From Mycobacterium simulans (GTDB lineage: Bacteria; Actinomycetota; Actinomycetes; Mycobacteriales; Mycobacteriaceae), in NCBI RefSeq assembly GCF_900232995.1, contig NZ_OCVX01000003.1, positions 2,228,798 to 2,292,797 on the forward strand: DNA of 64,000 nt. Reading direction: 5' to 3'. Below, piece by piece: positions 8,722 to 17,112 of the stretch; the stretch's first letter is position 1; each line of letters starts with the position of its first letter. The notes under the pieces are model-generated. The model ran no database searches. It was not told the origin of the DNA and saw nothing but the letters and a program-made list of their open reading frames with translations. Both the position numbers and the translations under genes were made by a program.

Positions 8722-9585
8722 ATGACCTGGCATCCGCACGCCAACAGGTTGAAGACCTTCGTGCTGTTGGTCGGTATGTCGGCGATGATCGTGTTCGTCG
8801 GCGCGTTGTTCGGCAGGACGGCGTTAATCATCGCCACCCTGTTCGCCGTCGGGATCAACGTCTACACGTACTACAACAGCGACAAGCTGGCCTTGCGCGC
8901 GATGCACGCCCAGCCCGTTTCCGAGCTGCAGGCGCCGGTGATGTACCGGATCGTGCGCGAGCTGGCCACCGCCGCGCACCAGCCGATGCCTCGGCTGTAC
9001 ATCAGTGACACCAGCGCGCCCAACGCGTTTGCCACCGGCCGCAACCCGCGCAATGCCGCGGTGTGTTGTACCACGGGAATTCTGCAGATCCTCAACGAGC
9101 GCGAGCTGCGGGCCGTGCTGGGCCATGAGCTGTCGCACGTCTACAACCGCGACATCCTGATCTCGTGCGTCGCCGGCGCGCTGGCGTCGGTGATCACCGC
9201 GCTGGCCAACATGGCCTTGTGGTTCGGCGCCTTTGGCGGTGACCGCGAACAAGGCGCTAATCCCTTTGCGCTGCTGCTGGTTTCGTTGTTGGGTCCGATT
9301 GCCGCCACCGTGGTACGGCTGGCGGTGTCGCGGTCCCGGGAATACCAAGCCGACGAATCCGGTGCCGTGCTGACAGGAGACCCGCTGGCGCTGGCATCTG
9401 CGCTCCGCAAGATCTCCGGTGGCGTGCAGCTGGCGCCGTTGCCGCCGGAACCGCAACTTGCGAGCCAAGCGCACTTGATGATCGCCAACCCGTTCCGGGC
9501 GGGTGAACGGATCGGGTCGATGTTTTCCCCTCCCCCGCCGATCGAGGACCGCATCCGCCGGCTGGAAGCGATGGCGCGGGGCTGA
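8722..9585 (+). CDS. htpX: Membrane zinc protease HtpX
   Basis: HtpX is an M48-family integral-membrane metalloprotease that degrades misfolded membrane proteins under stress. The 287-residue product has two N-terminal membrane helices (about 12-30 and 33-50), the zinc motif HELSH at 135-139, further hydrophobic segments at about 155-175 and 190-215, and the downstream glutamate in SREYQADE, the expected third ligand. It starts at ATG 8,722 and matches Rv0563. An AGGAGG-like site stands just upstream (ggaggacac). Confidence 0.96.
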   Translation: MTWHPHANRLKTFVLLVGMSAMIVFVGALFGRTALIIATLFAVGINVYTYYNSDKLALRAMHAQPVSELQAPVMYRIVRELATAAHQPMPRLYISDTSAPNAFATGRNPRNAAVCCTTGILQILNERELRAVLGHELSHVYNRDILISCVAGALASVITALANMALWFGAFGGDREQGANPFALLLVSLLGPIAATVVRLAVSRSREYQADESGAVLTGDPLALASALRKISGGVQLAPLPPEPQLASQAHLMIANPFRAGERIGSMFSPPPPIEDRIRRLEAMARG

Positions 9586-9594
9586 GCTGCGTTT

Positions 9595-9780
9595 GATAGC
9601 GCATGCGCTATCAAACTTCGAACTTGCCTATGCCCTTGGTGTGTTGGGTTGTCGGGACCTATGGGTGGCTGTTGAATCCGCTAGCGGATGTGCTAGCAGC
9701 TTGAGTAGGGTTATGCCCTTGGTGTGTTGGGTTGTCGGGGCCTATGAGTGACTGTCGAAACTGCTAGTGCTTGTGCTATC
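9595..9780 (+). repeat. About 84-base tandem repeat carrying three palindromic sites
   Basis: A perfect palindrome, GATAGCGCATGCGCTATC (9,595-9,612, part of a 26-base palindrome at 9,591-9,616), recurs in degenerate form at 9,680-9,697 and 9,763-9,780, each 14 of 18 identical to the first. Between the copies lies a nearly identical 35-base unit beginning tatgcccttggtgtgttggg, at 9,629 and 9,712. The last palindrome ends ten bases before the hicB remnant start. The layout looks like a multi-operator control region of a toxin-antitoxin gene. Confidence 0.75.
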
Positions 9781-9789
9781 ACATTCCGC

Positions 9790-10142
9790 GTGAATCGCTA
9801 CACCTACCGTGCCGAATGGTGCCCCGAGTACGACGAATACATCGGTGCGTGTGTCGAATTGCGATACTTGTCGCGGGGGCGCCAACCGCCCACGAAGCCA
9901 TCGCCGCCATAGCGGAGGCTGTTGACCAGCATGTGAGTGATCTGCGGGGAACCGGCGAAGAGCCGCCCACTCCGCTAACCGAACGGAACTACAGCGGCAC
10001 AATCGTCATTAGGACATCACGAGCGTTGCATGCGCGCCTCGCCATCGAAGCTGCGGAACAACGCGTTTCGATGAACCAGTTGGTGGTTCAGAAGCTCTCT
10101 GGGCGACAGCTAGGCGGCTTCGGGTCGTTTCCCTTCGACTAG
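9790..10142 (+). pseudogene. HicB-type antitoxin, frameshifted
   Basis: The GTG at 9,790 opens MNRYTYRAEWCPEYDEYIGA, the typical N-terminus of mycobacterial HicB antitoxins, but that frame hits a stop after about 45 codons. The homology continues in another frame as APTAHEAIAAIAEAV, then PLTERNYSGTIVIRTS and the ribbon-helix-helix-like ALHARLAIEAAEQRVSMNQL up to 10,142. The switch occurs near 9,867-9,885, around a GGGGGC run, consistent with loss of one base. No HicA toxin gene is adjacent. It is either a real pseudogene or a sequencing error in the G-run. Confidence 0.75.
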
Positions 10143-10173
10143 CTTGCCCTCCAACCGAATTCCGAGATCACGT

Positions 10174-11199
10174 TTAGAACCCCGAGCCGTGGACCTCGTG
10201 TCCGGGAACCTCGGCGATCAGGCCGCTGTAAGCCTGCTCCACGCTGGACCCGTGGTTGATGACGGCGTCGACCTCGCGGGCGATCGGCATGTTCAACCCA
10301 AATTCGTTGGCGAACTCCATGATCACGCTGGCGGCCTTGACGCCCTCGGCGACCTGATTCATCGAGGCGATGATCTCGTCGATCGGTTTGCCCGCGCCGA
10401 GTTGCTCGCCGACGTGCCGGTTTCGGCTGCGCTGGCTGGTGCATGTGACGATCAGGTCGCCCAGGCCGGCCAGTCCGGGGAACGTTTCGGGATTCCCGCC
10501 CAAGGCCACACCCAGCTTGGTCATCTCCCGCAGTGCGCGGGCGATCACCAGCGCGCGGGTGTTTTCACCGATACCAAGTGAGTAGCCCATCCCGACCGCG
10601 ATCGCGAAGACGTTCTTCAGCGCGCCCGCCGTCTCGACACCGATGACATCGTCGGTGGTGTACACGCGGAAGCGTCGGGTGCGGAACAAGGCCGCCAGCC
10701 GGGTCGCCAGGTGTTGGTCGGGCATTGCCAGCACTGCCGCGGCCGCGTAGCCCTCGGCCACCTCGCGGGCGATGTTCGGCCCGGCCAGGATGCCGGCCGG
10801 ATGACCGGGCAGCAGCTCCTCGATGATCTGCGACATCCGCATGTTGGTGCCCTGCTCGAGCCCCTTGACCAGCGACACCACCGGCACCCAGGGGCGCAGT
10901 TCCTTGGCCAGCTCGGTGAGCACACCCCGGAATCCATGCGAGGGCACCCCCATGACAACGACGTCGGCGCAATTGGCGGCCTCCGCGAAGTCGGTGGTGG
11001 CGCGCAGGGTGTCGCTTAACACGACCTCGTTGCCGAGGTAGCGGGTGTTGCGGTGATTCTCGTTGATGTCGGCGGCGGTCGCTTCGGAGCGCACCCACTG
11101 CAAGGTCGGTCCTCGGCGTGCGCAGATTGACGCGACTGTGGTACCCCAGGAACCACCACCGAGGACAACGACTTTGGGTTCGCGCTTCTCAACTGCCAT
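10174..11199 (-). CDS. gpsA: NAD(P)-dependent glycerol-3-phosphate dehydrogenase GpsA
   Basis: This enzyme reduces dihydroxyacetone phosphate to sn-glycerol 3-phosphate for phospholipid synthesis. The 341-residue product has the dinucleotide motif VVLGGGSWGTT near the N-terminus, GVPSHGFR, and the catalytic-lysine segment ETAGALKNVFAIAVG, followed by GLAGLGDLIVTC. It matches Rv0564c (gpdA1). I started at ATG 11,199 (MAVEKREP); the upstream extension belongs to the overlapping neighbour. The start overlaps the 3' end of the flavin monooxygenase gene by 11 bases, so the two are translationally coupled. Confidence 0.95.
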   Translation of the reverse strand: MAVEKREPKVVVLGGGSWGTTVASICARRGPTLQWVRSEATAADINENHRNTRYLGNEVVLSDTLRATTDFAEAANCADVVVMGVPSHGFRGVLTELAKELRPWVPVVSLVKGLEQGTNMRMSQIIEELLPGHPAGILAGPNIAREVAEGYAAAAVLAMPDQHLATRLAALFRTRRFRVYTTDDVIGVETAGALKNVFAIAVGMGYSLGIGENTRALVIARALREMTKLGVALGGNPETFPGLAGLGDLIVTCTSQRSRNRHVGEQLGAGKPIDEIIASMNQVAEGVKAASVIMEFANEFGLNMPIAREVDAVINHGSSVEQAYSGLIAEVPGHEVHGSGF

Positions 11200-12673
11200 G
11201 CAGATCAGCGTATTGCTGAACGCGGCCCAACACCATCGCCTCCTCGATGCGGTCGAACCGGTAGTCGATGGCGTCGGCGAAGTAGTTCTGCCGCACATTC
11301 CATGGCCGCTTGGTGCCCGACTTGGGCAGCGCGTGCAGCGACCGCAACACGTAGTTGGCCTGGATGTCCCACGACGGCTTTTCGTCCATCGGTCCGTTGC
11401 CGCGGTGTGGGTAGGCGTGGGTGTATCCGTGAGAGGCCATGTGCGCCAGCAACTTTGCGGTCGCTCGAGCCGTCATGTCGGCCCGTAGCGTCCAGGACGC
11501 GTTCACATATCCCACGCACCAGAACAGGTTGGGCACGTCTTCGAGCATGTGCGCCTTGTAGACGAAGCGGTCGGTGGGATCGATATCGACGCCGTCGAGG
11601 CTGATCTTGGCGCCGCCAAGTGCCTGCAGCTGCAGGCCGGTCGCGGTGACGATGATGTCGGCGTCGAGGTGCTCGCCGGATTCGAGCGCGATACCGGTGG
11701 CGTCGAAGTGATCGATGTGGTCGGTGACCACGGCGGCGCGGCCTTCGCTGATGGCGCTGTACAAGTCGGCGTCGGGGATCAGGCACATCCGCTGGTCCCA
11801 TGGGTTGTAGCGCGGCTTGAAGTGGGTGTCGATGTCGTACCCCTCGGGCAGGTTGTTGACCGCAACACGCCGTACTAGCCACTTCACGAACGCCGGTATC
11901 TTGCGGGACAGGAACCAGAACACCGCTTCCATCAACGCGTTGTACATCCGGATGACGTGGTGAGAAGCCCTGCGGGGCAGCACCATGCGAGCGACGGTGG
12001 TAACCCTGCTGTACTTGGACGCCGACATCATGTAGGTCGGCGAGCGTTGCAGCATGGTGACCTTTTCAGCCCGCTCGGCCAACGACGGGATCAGCGTGAC
12101 CGCGGTGGCTCCGCTGCCGATCACGACGATCTTCCTGCCGGTGTAGTCGAGGTCTTCCGGCCAGTGCTGTGGATGCACTAGGGCGCCACCGAATTGGTCG
12201 GTGCCGGGAAAGTCGGGTGTGTAGCCCTCGTCGTAGTTGTAGTAGCCGCTGCCGAAGAACACGAAGCGGCTGCGGTAGCGGTGCTGGGTGCCCTCTTGCT
12301 CAAAGGTGACGGTCCAGGTGTCGGTGGACGAATCCCAGTCCGCAGCGCGGACATAGCTATTGAATTGGATGTGGCGGGCGATGCCGTACTTGTGGGCGGT
12401 GGTGGTCAGGTACTCCCGGATGTGGTCGCCATCGGCGACGCCTTCGTCGCGGGTCCACGGCTCGTAGGGGAAAGACAGCGTGAAGATGCTGCTGTCGGAT
12501 CGCACCCCCGGATAGCGGAACAGATCCCAGGTGCCGCCGATCCGTTCGCGACGCTCCAGGATCGTGTAGGTCAGGTGGGGATTCCGCTCCGTCAGCCGGT
12601 AGGCCGCGCCGAGGCCGGAGATGCCCGCGCCGACGATCACGACGTCGACATAGTCGGCATCCTGGGGAGTCAC
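11189..12673 (-). CDS. Flavin-containing (Baeyer-Villiger type) monooxygenase, Rv0565c-like
   Basis: This FAD/NADPH monooxygenase has 494 residues. Its N-terminal FAD motif is VIVGAGISGLGAAY (about 13-26), followed by the Baeyer-Villiger-type fingerprint FGGALVHPQHW (FxGxxxHxxxW) and the NADPH motif VVIGSGATAVTLIP. The family inserts oxygen next to ketones or oxidises soft heteroatoms; the EthA-like group can activate thioamide drugs. The natural substrate is unknown. It overlaps gpsA by 11 bases, and the RES-domain gene ends 11 bases upstream of it, so all four minus-strand genes from the antitoxin to gpsA may share transcription. Confidence 0.9.
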   Translation of the reverse strand: MTPQDADYVDVVIVGAGISGLGAAYRLTERNPHLTYTILERRERIGGTWDLFRYPGVRSDSSIFTLSFPYEPWTRDEGVADGDHIREYLTTTAHKYGIARHIQFNSYVRAADWDSSTDTWTVTFEQEGTQHRYRSRFVFFGSGYYNYDEGYTPDFPGTDQFGGALVHPQHWPEDLDYTGRKIVVIGSGATAVTLIPSLAERAEKVTMLQRSPTYMMSASKYSRVTTVARMVLPRRASHHVIRMYNALMEAVFWFLSRKIPAFVKWLVRRVAVNNLPEGYDIDTHFKPRYNPWDQRMCLIPDADLYSAISEGRAAVVTDHIDHFDATGIALESGEHLDADIIVTATGLQLQALGGAKISLDGVDIDPTDRFVYKAHMLEDVPNLFWCVGYVNASWTLRADMTARATAKLLAHMASHGYTHAYPHRGNGPMDEKPSWDIQANYVLRSLHALPKSGTKRPWNVRQNYFADAIDYRFDRIEEAMVLGRVQQYADLHGS

Positions 12674-12683
12674 GTCACCAAGA

Positions 12684-13316
12684 TTAAGCAGGCTCCATCA
12701 GCACGTCGACGTGCAGGGGCGCGCAACGGTCGATCAGCCAGATCTGGTCGGCCGGGCTGGCGAAGATGCGCGCGTGGGTGGGGTCCTGGGAAAACGCAGG
12801 ATCATCGGAGCCGCATCTGTCGCCGAAGAAGACATACGCCTTAGCGTCATTGCACATCCGCGACATCCATACCAGCCCATCCAGCCCGACGTCATGGGCC
12901 GCCTCGGCCCACCGCACCGTGCTGCGATAGCTGGACGCCGGGCCGGCCGTCAGCTCACCAGCGGTGACCTTGAGGCGTCGCAGTCCGGTGCCGTGCAGGA
13001 TCCCGACGCGCAGCTTCCGCGTCACCTTCAGCCGGACCAGTACTTTGCTCGCGTATTGGTCGTAGGGGAGGGTGCCGCCCTCGACGGGAATGTCGTGCAG
13101 CAAGGTCTCGGCGATGGCGGCGTCTTCGCTTTCGGCCGCGTACAGGATCGGCACTATTGGTTTGCCGGGCTTGCCGAAGAAGCCGAACCGGGTTGGCGCG
13201 CCTAACCCCGGGTTGAAATCGGTGGCGGTGCGGGTCGCCGACAGCACGCGGTAGAGCAAATGGCCGGGCGACAGGGTAGCGATGGCCGGGTCGAACGGGT
13301 CTGGAGGCCGCCTCAC
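12684..13316 (-). CDS. RES-domain toxin (putative NAD+-degrading)
   Basis: The 210-residue product is a RES domain. Arginine at about 23 in LLYRVLS, the ILYAAESEDAAIAETL segment (tyrosine 59, glutamate 70) and a conserved WMSRMCNDAKAYVFFG region are visible. RES toxins such as MbcT and ParT attack NAD+ (phosphorolysis or ADP-ribosylation). The protein is clearly distinct from MbcT. The GTG at 13,316 lies eight bases after the stop of the upstream antitoxin, with GAGGG in the gap, so the pair forms one operon. The longer open frame reaching 13,439 overlaps the antitoxin gene and is not used. Confidence 0.85.
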   Translation of the reverse strand: MRRPPDPFDPAIATLSPGHLLYRVLSATRTATDFNPGLGAPTRFGFFGKPGKPIVPILYAAESEDAAIAETLLHDIPVEGGTLPYDQYASKVLVRLKVTRKLRVGILHGTGLRRLKVTAGELTAGPASSYRSTVRWAEAAHDVGLDGLVWMSRMCNDAKAYVFFGDRCGSDDPAFSQDPTHARIFASPADQIWLIDRCAPLHVDVLMEPA

Positions 13317-13324
13317 TGGCCCTC

Positions 13325-13834
13325 TTACCAAGAGACGGCCATCGCCTCCGCCGCCACCGCGACAACCCGGTCCGGGTCGGTGGCCAGGTGGTCCACGGGG
13401 CGTTCGCCGTCGAAGTAGGTGGTGGGTGAGCAGAGCCACTGCACCAGGCCCGCCTCCGACCAGCCGCTGGAATCGGCAACCTCGCGCAGCCGGGCGATGA
13501 CGGCCAGCGGCTTTCCGCCGGACCCGAACTGGAACCCGGGGTAGGCGAGATAGTTGCCCTGGCGGACGGCGACAAGCGCGTTGTTTCGGTGTGCGGTGGT
13601 CGCCAGGTTGCGGGGTGCGCTCGATCGCGATCCCATCCGTTTGCCCGCTTCGGTGCTGGTCAGCATCCCGAACTCGGCGTCGATGCGGGCGTACAGGTTT
13701 TGTTCGGCCTGGACCGCGCGTGCGACGGCGGGTTCGGTGTACACCGTGACCGACGACAGCGCGACACCGATGGCGTGAGCGCTTTCACGCAGGCGCCGGT
13801 TCGCCGCGTCCAGCTCGGCGACCGTGGTCTTCAC
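13325..13834 (-). CDS. Xre/MbcA/ParS-type antitoxin of the RES toxin
   Basis: The 169-residue protein sits directly upstream of the RES toxin gene. Its C-terminal part (YPGFQFGSGGKPLAVIARL, then a WLCSPTTYFDGERPVDHL segment and an alanine-rich final helix) resembles the DUF2384 toxin-binding domain of MbcA/ParS antitoxins. The N-terminal half is helical and probably binds DNA. I chose GTG 13,834 because AAGGAG stands six bases upstream. An ATG at 13,861 would start inside the palindrome. M. tuberculosis has no such pair at this site, so the operon is an insertion between the Rv0565c- and Rv0566c-like genes. Confidence 0.82.
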   Translation of the reverse strand: MKTTVAELDAANRRLRESAHAIGVALSSVTVYTEPAVARAVQAEQNLYARIDAEFGMLTSTEAGKRMGSRSSAPRNLATTAHRNNALVAVRQGNYLAYPGFQFGSGGKPLAVIARLREVADSSGWSEAGLVQWLCSPTTYFDGERPVDHLATDPDRVVAVAAEAMAVSW

Positions 13835-13845
13835 GCGAGCTCCTT

Positions 13846-13886
13846 CGTTCGGTTCGTGCATTCCAGCTTAGTGCACGAACCGAACG
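13846..13886. promoter_or_regulatory. Large inverted repeat, probable toxin-antitoxin operator
   Basis: Fifteen-base arms CGTTCGGTTCGTGCA and TGCACGAACCGAACG pair perfectly around an 11-base spacer. The repeat fills the whole gap between the yajQ stop (13,887) and the antitoxin Shine-Dalgarno site. Xre-type antitoxins autorepress from such palindromes. It could also serve as terminator for yajQ, but no T-run follows it. Confidence 0.65.
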
Positions 13887-14378
13887 CTACCGGTAGTTGA
13901 CGAACTGCAGCGCGACGTCGAGGTCGGCCTGCTTCAACATCGAGATGACGGCCTGCAAGTCGTCGCGCTTCTTGCTGGTGACGCGGATCTCATCGCCCTG
14001 AATCTGCGTCTTGACGGTCTTGGGCCCATCGTCGCGGATGAGCTTGGTGATCTTCTTGGCGTTCTCGCTGGTGATGCCTTGCTTGATGGTGCCAGTGACC
14101 TTGTAGGTCTTGCCCGAAGCCTGCGGATCGCCGGCGTCGAAGGCCTTCATCGAGATGTCGCGCCGGATGAGCTTTTCCTTGAAAACATCGACAGCGGCCT
14201 TGACGCGCTCTTCGGTGGACGAGGTCAGCTCGACGGCCTCGTCACCCTTCCACGCGATCTTGGTGTCGGTGCCGCGGAAGTCAAAGCGCGTGGCCAACTC
14301 CTTGGCGGCCTGGTTGAGAGCATTGTCGACCTCCTGGCGGTCGACCTTGCTGACGATGTCGAACGATGAGTCCGCCAT
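13887..14378 (-). CDS. yajQ: YajQ family nucleotide-binding protein
   Basis: The 163-residue protein begins [20 protein letters not shown] and keeps the duplicated ferredoxin-like fold of YajQ, including [13 protein letters not shown] and the C-terminal [12 protein letters not shown]. Homologues bind nucleotides, and some bind cyclic di-GMP. It corresponds to Rv0566c. The gene is bounded downstream by the toxin-antitoxin operator and upstream by the divergent tRNA-Tyr gene. Confidence 0.93.
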   Translation of the reverse strand: MADSSFDIVSKVDRQEVDNALNQAAKELATRFDFRGTDTKIAWKGDEAVELTSSTEERVKAAVDVFKEKLIRRDISMKAFDAGDPQASGKTYKVTGTIKQGITSENAKKITKLIRDDGPKTVKTQIQGDEIRVTSKKRDDLQAVISMLKQADLDVALQFVNYR

Positions 14379-14447
14379 TCGATAGCCCTTCCTCGTTGGT
14401 GCAAGCCGTTTGTGATCTGTCTACCCGTTCGTTGTAACCTGCTAGGC

Positions 14448-14531
14448 GGCAGGTTGCCCGAGCGGCCAATGGGAGCGGACTGTAAATCCGTCGCGAAAGC
14501 TTCACAGGTTCGAATCCTGTACCTGCCACCA
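14448..14531 (+). tRNA. tRNA-Tyr (GTA), CCA encoded
   Basis: The acceptor GGCAGGT pairs with ACCTGCC. The anticodon loop CTGTAAA contains GTA, a long variable arm (CGCGAAAGC) follows as expected for tRNA-Tyr, and the T-loop is GGTTCGAATCC. CCA is encoded at 14,529-14,531. Confidence 0.95.
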
Positions 14532-14597
14532 GCATCTGCAGCGGCGTTGAACCGGGAGCCTACTAGGCCGCCGCCACGAACACCGTCGTCCGAAGTC

Positions 14598-14636
14598 GCG
14601 AACTGGGCGACGTCGTGGGAACGCCGCCCAGTTCGC
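14598..14636. terminator. Hairpin between tRNA-Tyr and PE_PGRS
   Basis: Twelve-base arms GCGAACTGGGCG and CGCCCAGTTCGC pair perfectly around a 15-base loop. The hairpin lies between the convergent tRNA-Tyr and PE_PGRS genes, where a bidirectional terminator is expected. There is no long T-run, which is common for mycobacterial terminators. Confidence 0.55.
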
Positions 14637-14679
14637 TAGAACTTGGCGATTCGCTACTCGGCCGCGACCGCTGGCCTGG

Positions 14680-15366
14680 TTAAGCCTTCCCGTTGTTGCC
14701 GTTGTTGCCGAGCAGGAGCCCGCCAGTGCCGCCGGTGCCCGCCGTGCCGCCGGCCTTCCCGGCGTTGCCGCCGTTGCCGCCGTCGCCGATCAGCACTGCG
14801 TTGCCGCCGTTGCCGCCTTTGCCGGCGGTGGTGGCTCCGAACCCGCCGGCTCCGCCGTCGCCGCCTGCCCCGCCGTTGCCGATCAGCCCGGCGGCCCCGC
14901 CGGCGCCCCCGGCCATCCCGGCGGCACCAGAGCCACCGTTGCCGCCGTTGCCGAACAAATACCCCCCAGGCCCACCGGCCTCCCCGGTTCCCGGCGCCCC
15001 GTTTGTCCCATTGCCGATCAGGGGGCGGCCCAACAACGCGGCGGCGGGCGCGTTCATCGCGCCCAGCACGCCTTGCTCGAGGGCATTAGCCGCCTCGGCG
15101 GCCGCATACGCGCCCCCAGCGCCGGTTAGCGCCTGTACGAACTGGGCATGAAACGCCGCCGCCTGGGCGTTCAGCGCCTGAAACTGCTGAGCGTGGCTGG
15201 AAAATAACGCCGCGATGGCCGCCGACACCTCATCGCCAGCAGCGGCCACCAGCCCACTTGTCGGGGCCGCGGCCGCCGCATTGGCCGCTGTGAGCGACGA
15301 ACCGATACTTGCGAGATTCTCCGCCGTCATGGCCACAATGTCCGGCGCTGCAATTACAAACGACAT
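14680..15366 (-). CDS. PE_PGRS family protein
   Basis: The 228-residue product starts [20 protein letters not shown], a complete PE domain (about 1-93) with the YAAAEAANA segment that fits the YxxxE export motif. A GRPLIGNG linker follows, then a short PGRS domain of GGxGG repeats that ends GNNGNNGKA. Such proteins are exported by ESX-5 to the cell surface. I used the ATG at 15,366; the 14 upstream in-frame codons lack PE character. Confidence 0.93.
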   Translation of the reverse strand: MSFVIAAPDIVAMTAENLASIGSSLTAANAAAAAPTSGLVAAAGDEVSAAIAALFSSHAQQFQALNAQAAAFHAQFVQALTGAGGAYAAAEAANALEQGVLGAMNAPAAALLGRPLIGNGTNGAPGTGEAGGPGGYLFGNGGNGGSGAAGMAGGAGGAAGLIGNGGAGGDGGAGGFGATTAGKGGNGGNAVLIGDGGNGGNAGKAGGTAGTGGTGGLLLGNNGNNGKA

Positions 15367-15924
15367 GCGATGCCTCCCGCAACCGTCTGATCTGATTGCC
15401 GTCCGCAATTAAGACAAATCGGATGTTAGCGCCACGGCGGCAAATTCGGCACTATTCGTCGACAGTTCGCCTGGTGCCCGAAAGCCATCTTTCGTGGACG
15501 TCCCCGCGACATCAAGAAATCGTCGACGGACACCCAAGCGTCAGGGTGCAAGTGGTTTCAGCGCTTGGGTATCCACGTGCTCCGGATCTCTGACGTCCTG
15601 TGGAACGCCGAGAGAGTTTGTCGATCAAGGACTTCGATACGGCGTCCCGGTCAAGCCGTGAGGGGTTGTCGGCGATGGTTTGTCGATCGCGTTGATAAGG
15701 GCTTCCAGGGGCTGACCGTTGACCATCTGGATAACCCCGTCCAGTAACGGTTTGACGTCATAAGACGGCAACGGCGGGATCCGGGGGGGCGTCGGTACAA
15801 CCGGAGAATGGTTGGGGCTCAACGGAGTCGACGACCTGCCCTAACCGCTGCGCCGCACCCACCCGCAGCACCAACCGCCGAACGTCCTTTGCCGAGTGGG
15901 CGGGCGTTGGAATAGCGTGGCCGG
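15367..15924. other. Non-coding stretch, no convincing gene
   Basis: I see no complete gene here. A 65-codon minus-strand reading at 15,625-15,822 starts with TTG, is proline-rich at its N-terminus and matches no family I recognise. A hairpin is present with arms ACCCAAGCG (15,532-15,540) and CGCTTGGGT (15,562-15,570). The stretch probably holds the PE_PGRS promoter on one side and that of the AAA ATPase on the other. Confidence 0.5.
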
Positions 15925-17088
15925 GTGCTGGTGACGGTCGCGGTGGAGAACTACCGCTCGTTGCGCCAGCTGGTCGTCCCGCTGCGACAGCTCAATGTCG
16001 TTACCGGTCCCAACGGCAGTGGTAAATCGAACCTCTATCGAGCGTTGCGCCTACTCGCCGACTCTGCTCGCAACGGCGCGGTGGCGGCGCTGGCACGCGA
16101 GGGCGGGTTGAGCTCAACGATGTGGGCCGGCCCCGCGGTGATCGGCAAGTCGGTGCGCCAAGGGCGCCATCGAGTTCAGGGGACGGTGAGCACCGGCCCG
16201 GCCAGCCTGAAACTTGGCTTTGCCGGCGACGATTTCGGTTATGCGATGGACCTTGGGCTGCCCAGCACGACGAAGACGGCCTTTGCGCTGGATCCCGAGG
16301 TCAAGGTGGAGGCACTGTGGGTCGGGCCGGTGTGGCGCACGGCCGCGGTGATCGCCGAGCGCGGCGGGCTCACCGCGCGGGTGCGTGACGGCGACGGCGA
16401 CTGGCATGTGATCGCCGACGTGCTGCGGCCATTTGACTCCATGCTTAGCGAGCTGGCAGACCCGGTACGTGCACCGGAGCTGATGCAGATGCGCGAGCGT
16501 ACCCGATATTGGCGCTTCTACGATCATCTGCGCACGGACGCCGACGCGCCCGCACGGCAGAGCCGAATCGGCACGCGCACACCGGTATTGGGCCACGATG
16601 GCGCGGACTTGGCTGCCGCCATACAAACGATTCACGAGATTGGTGACGACGTCGCGCTCAGCGAAGCCATCGACCGTGCCTTTGAAGGCAGCCGAGTCGA
16701 AGTCCGGAATACGAATACTCGCTTCGAACTGGTTCTGCACCAGCCCGGGATGCTACGCCCGTTAGCCGCAGCCGAGTTATCCGACGGCACGCTGCGGTAT
16801 CTGCTTTGGACCGCGGCCCTGCTGACACCACGTCCACCGCAATTGCTCGTGCTCAACGAACCCGAGACCAGCTTGCACCCCGAGCTGCTGCCCGCCTTGG
16901 CATCGCTGATCGCCACCGCCGCCGACCGCAGCCAGATCGTCGTCGTTACCCACTCCGAACACCTCGTCGCAGCCCTGCAGGCGGCCGCCGACGTGCACAC
17001 CGTGCGCCTGACAAAAGAGCTTGGTGAGACCCGGATCGCCGGTCAGCGCCTCCTTGAACAGCCTTCGTGGCATTGGCCACCAAGATGA
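15925..17088 (+). CDS. AAA-family ATPase (SMC/RecF-like, COG4637 type)
   Basis: The 387-residue protein is a single ABC-type ATPase domain. Walker A is GPNGSGKSN near residue 30, the signature-like ELSDGTLRYL comes at about 280, and Walker B is LLVLNEPETSLHPELL, followed by VVVTHSEHL with the switch histidine. Stand-alone members of this group are often found near phage-defence or repair genes, but their function is unproven. No TOPRIM nuclease domain is fused and no nuclease gene is adjacent. The start is GTG 15,925. There is no counterpart next to yajQ in M. tuberculosis. Confidence 0.85.
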   Translation: MLVTVAVENYRSLRQLVVPLRQLNVVTGPNGSGKSNLYRALRLLADSARNGAVAALAREGGLSSTMWAGPAVIGKSVRQGRHRVQGTVSTGPASLKLGFAGDDFGYAMDLGLPSTTKTAFALDPEVKVEALWVGPVWRTAAVIAERGGLTARVRDGDGDWHVIADVLRPFDSMLSELADPVRAPELMQMRERTRYWRFYDHLRTDADAPARQSRIGTRTPVLGHDGADLAAAIQTIHEIGDDVALSEAIDRAFEGSRVEVRNTNTRFELVLHQPGMLRPLAAAELSDGTLRYLLWTAALLTPRPPQLLVLNEPETSLHPELLPALASLIATAADRSQIVVVTHSEHLVAALQAAADVHTVRLTKELGETRIAGQRLLEQPSWHWPPR

Positions 17089-17112
17089 GCATGCGTCTCT
17101 AAGATATTGACC

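Noticed and set aside
9867..9885. Programmed frameshift in hicB
   Set aside because: There is no slippery heptamer with a downstream structure and no precedent in HicB; one lost base in a G-run is simpler.
14700..15000. Regular short repeats resembling a CRISPR array
   Set aside because: They are degenerate GGC-GGx codon repeats of the PE_PGRS gene, without equal-length spacers.
15625..15822. 65-codon minus-strand frame as a gene
   Set aside because: It has a TTG start, no ribosome-binding site and no family match; I kept it only as a note in the non-coding entry.
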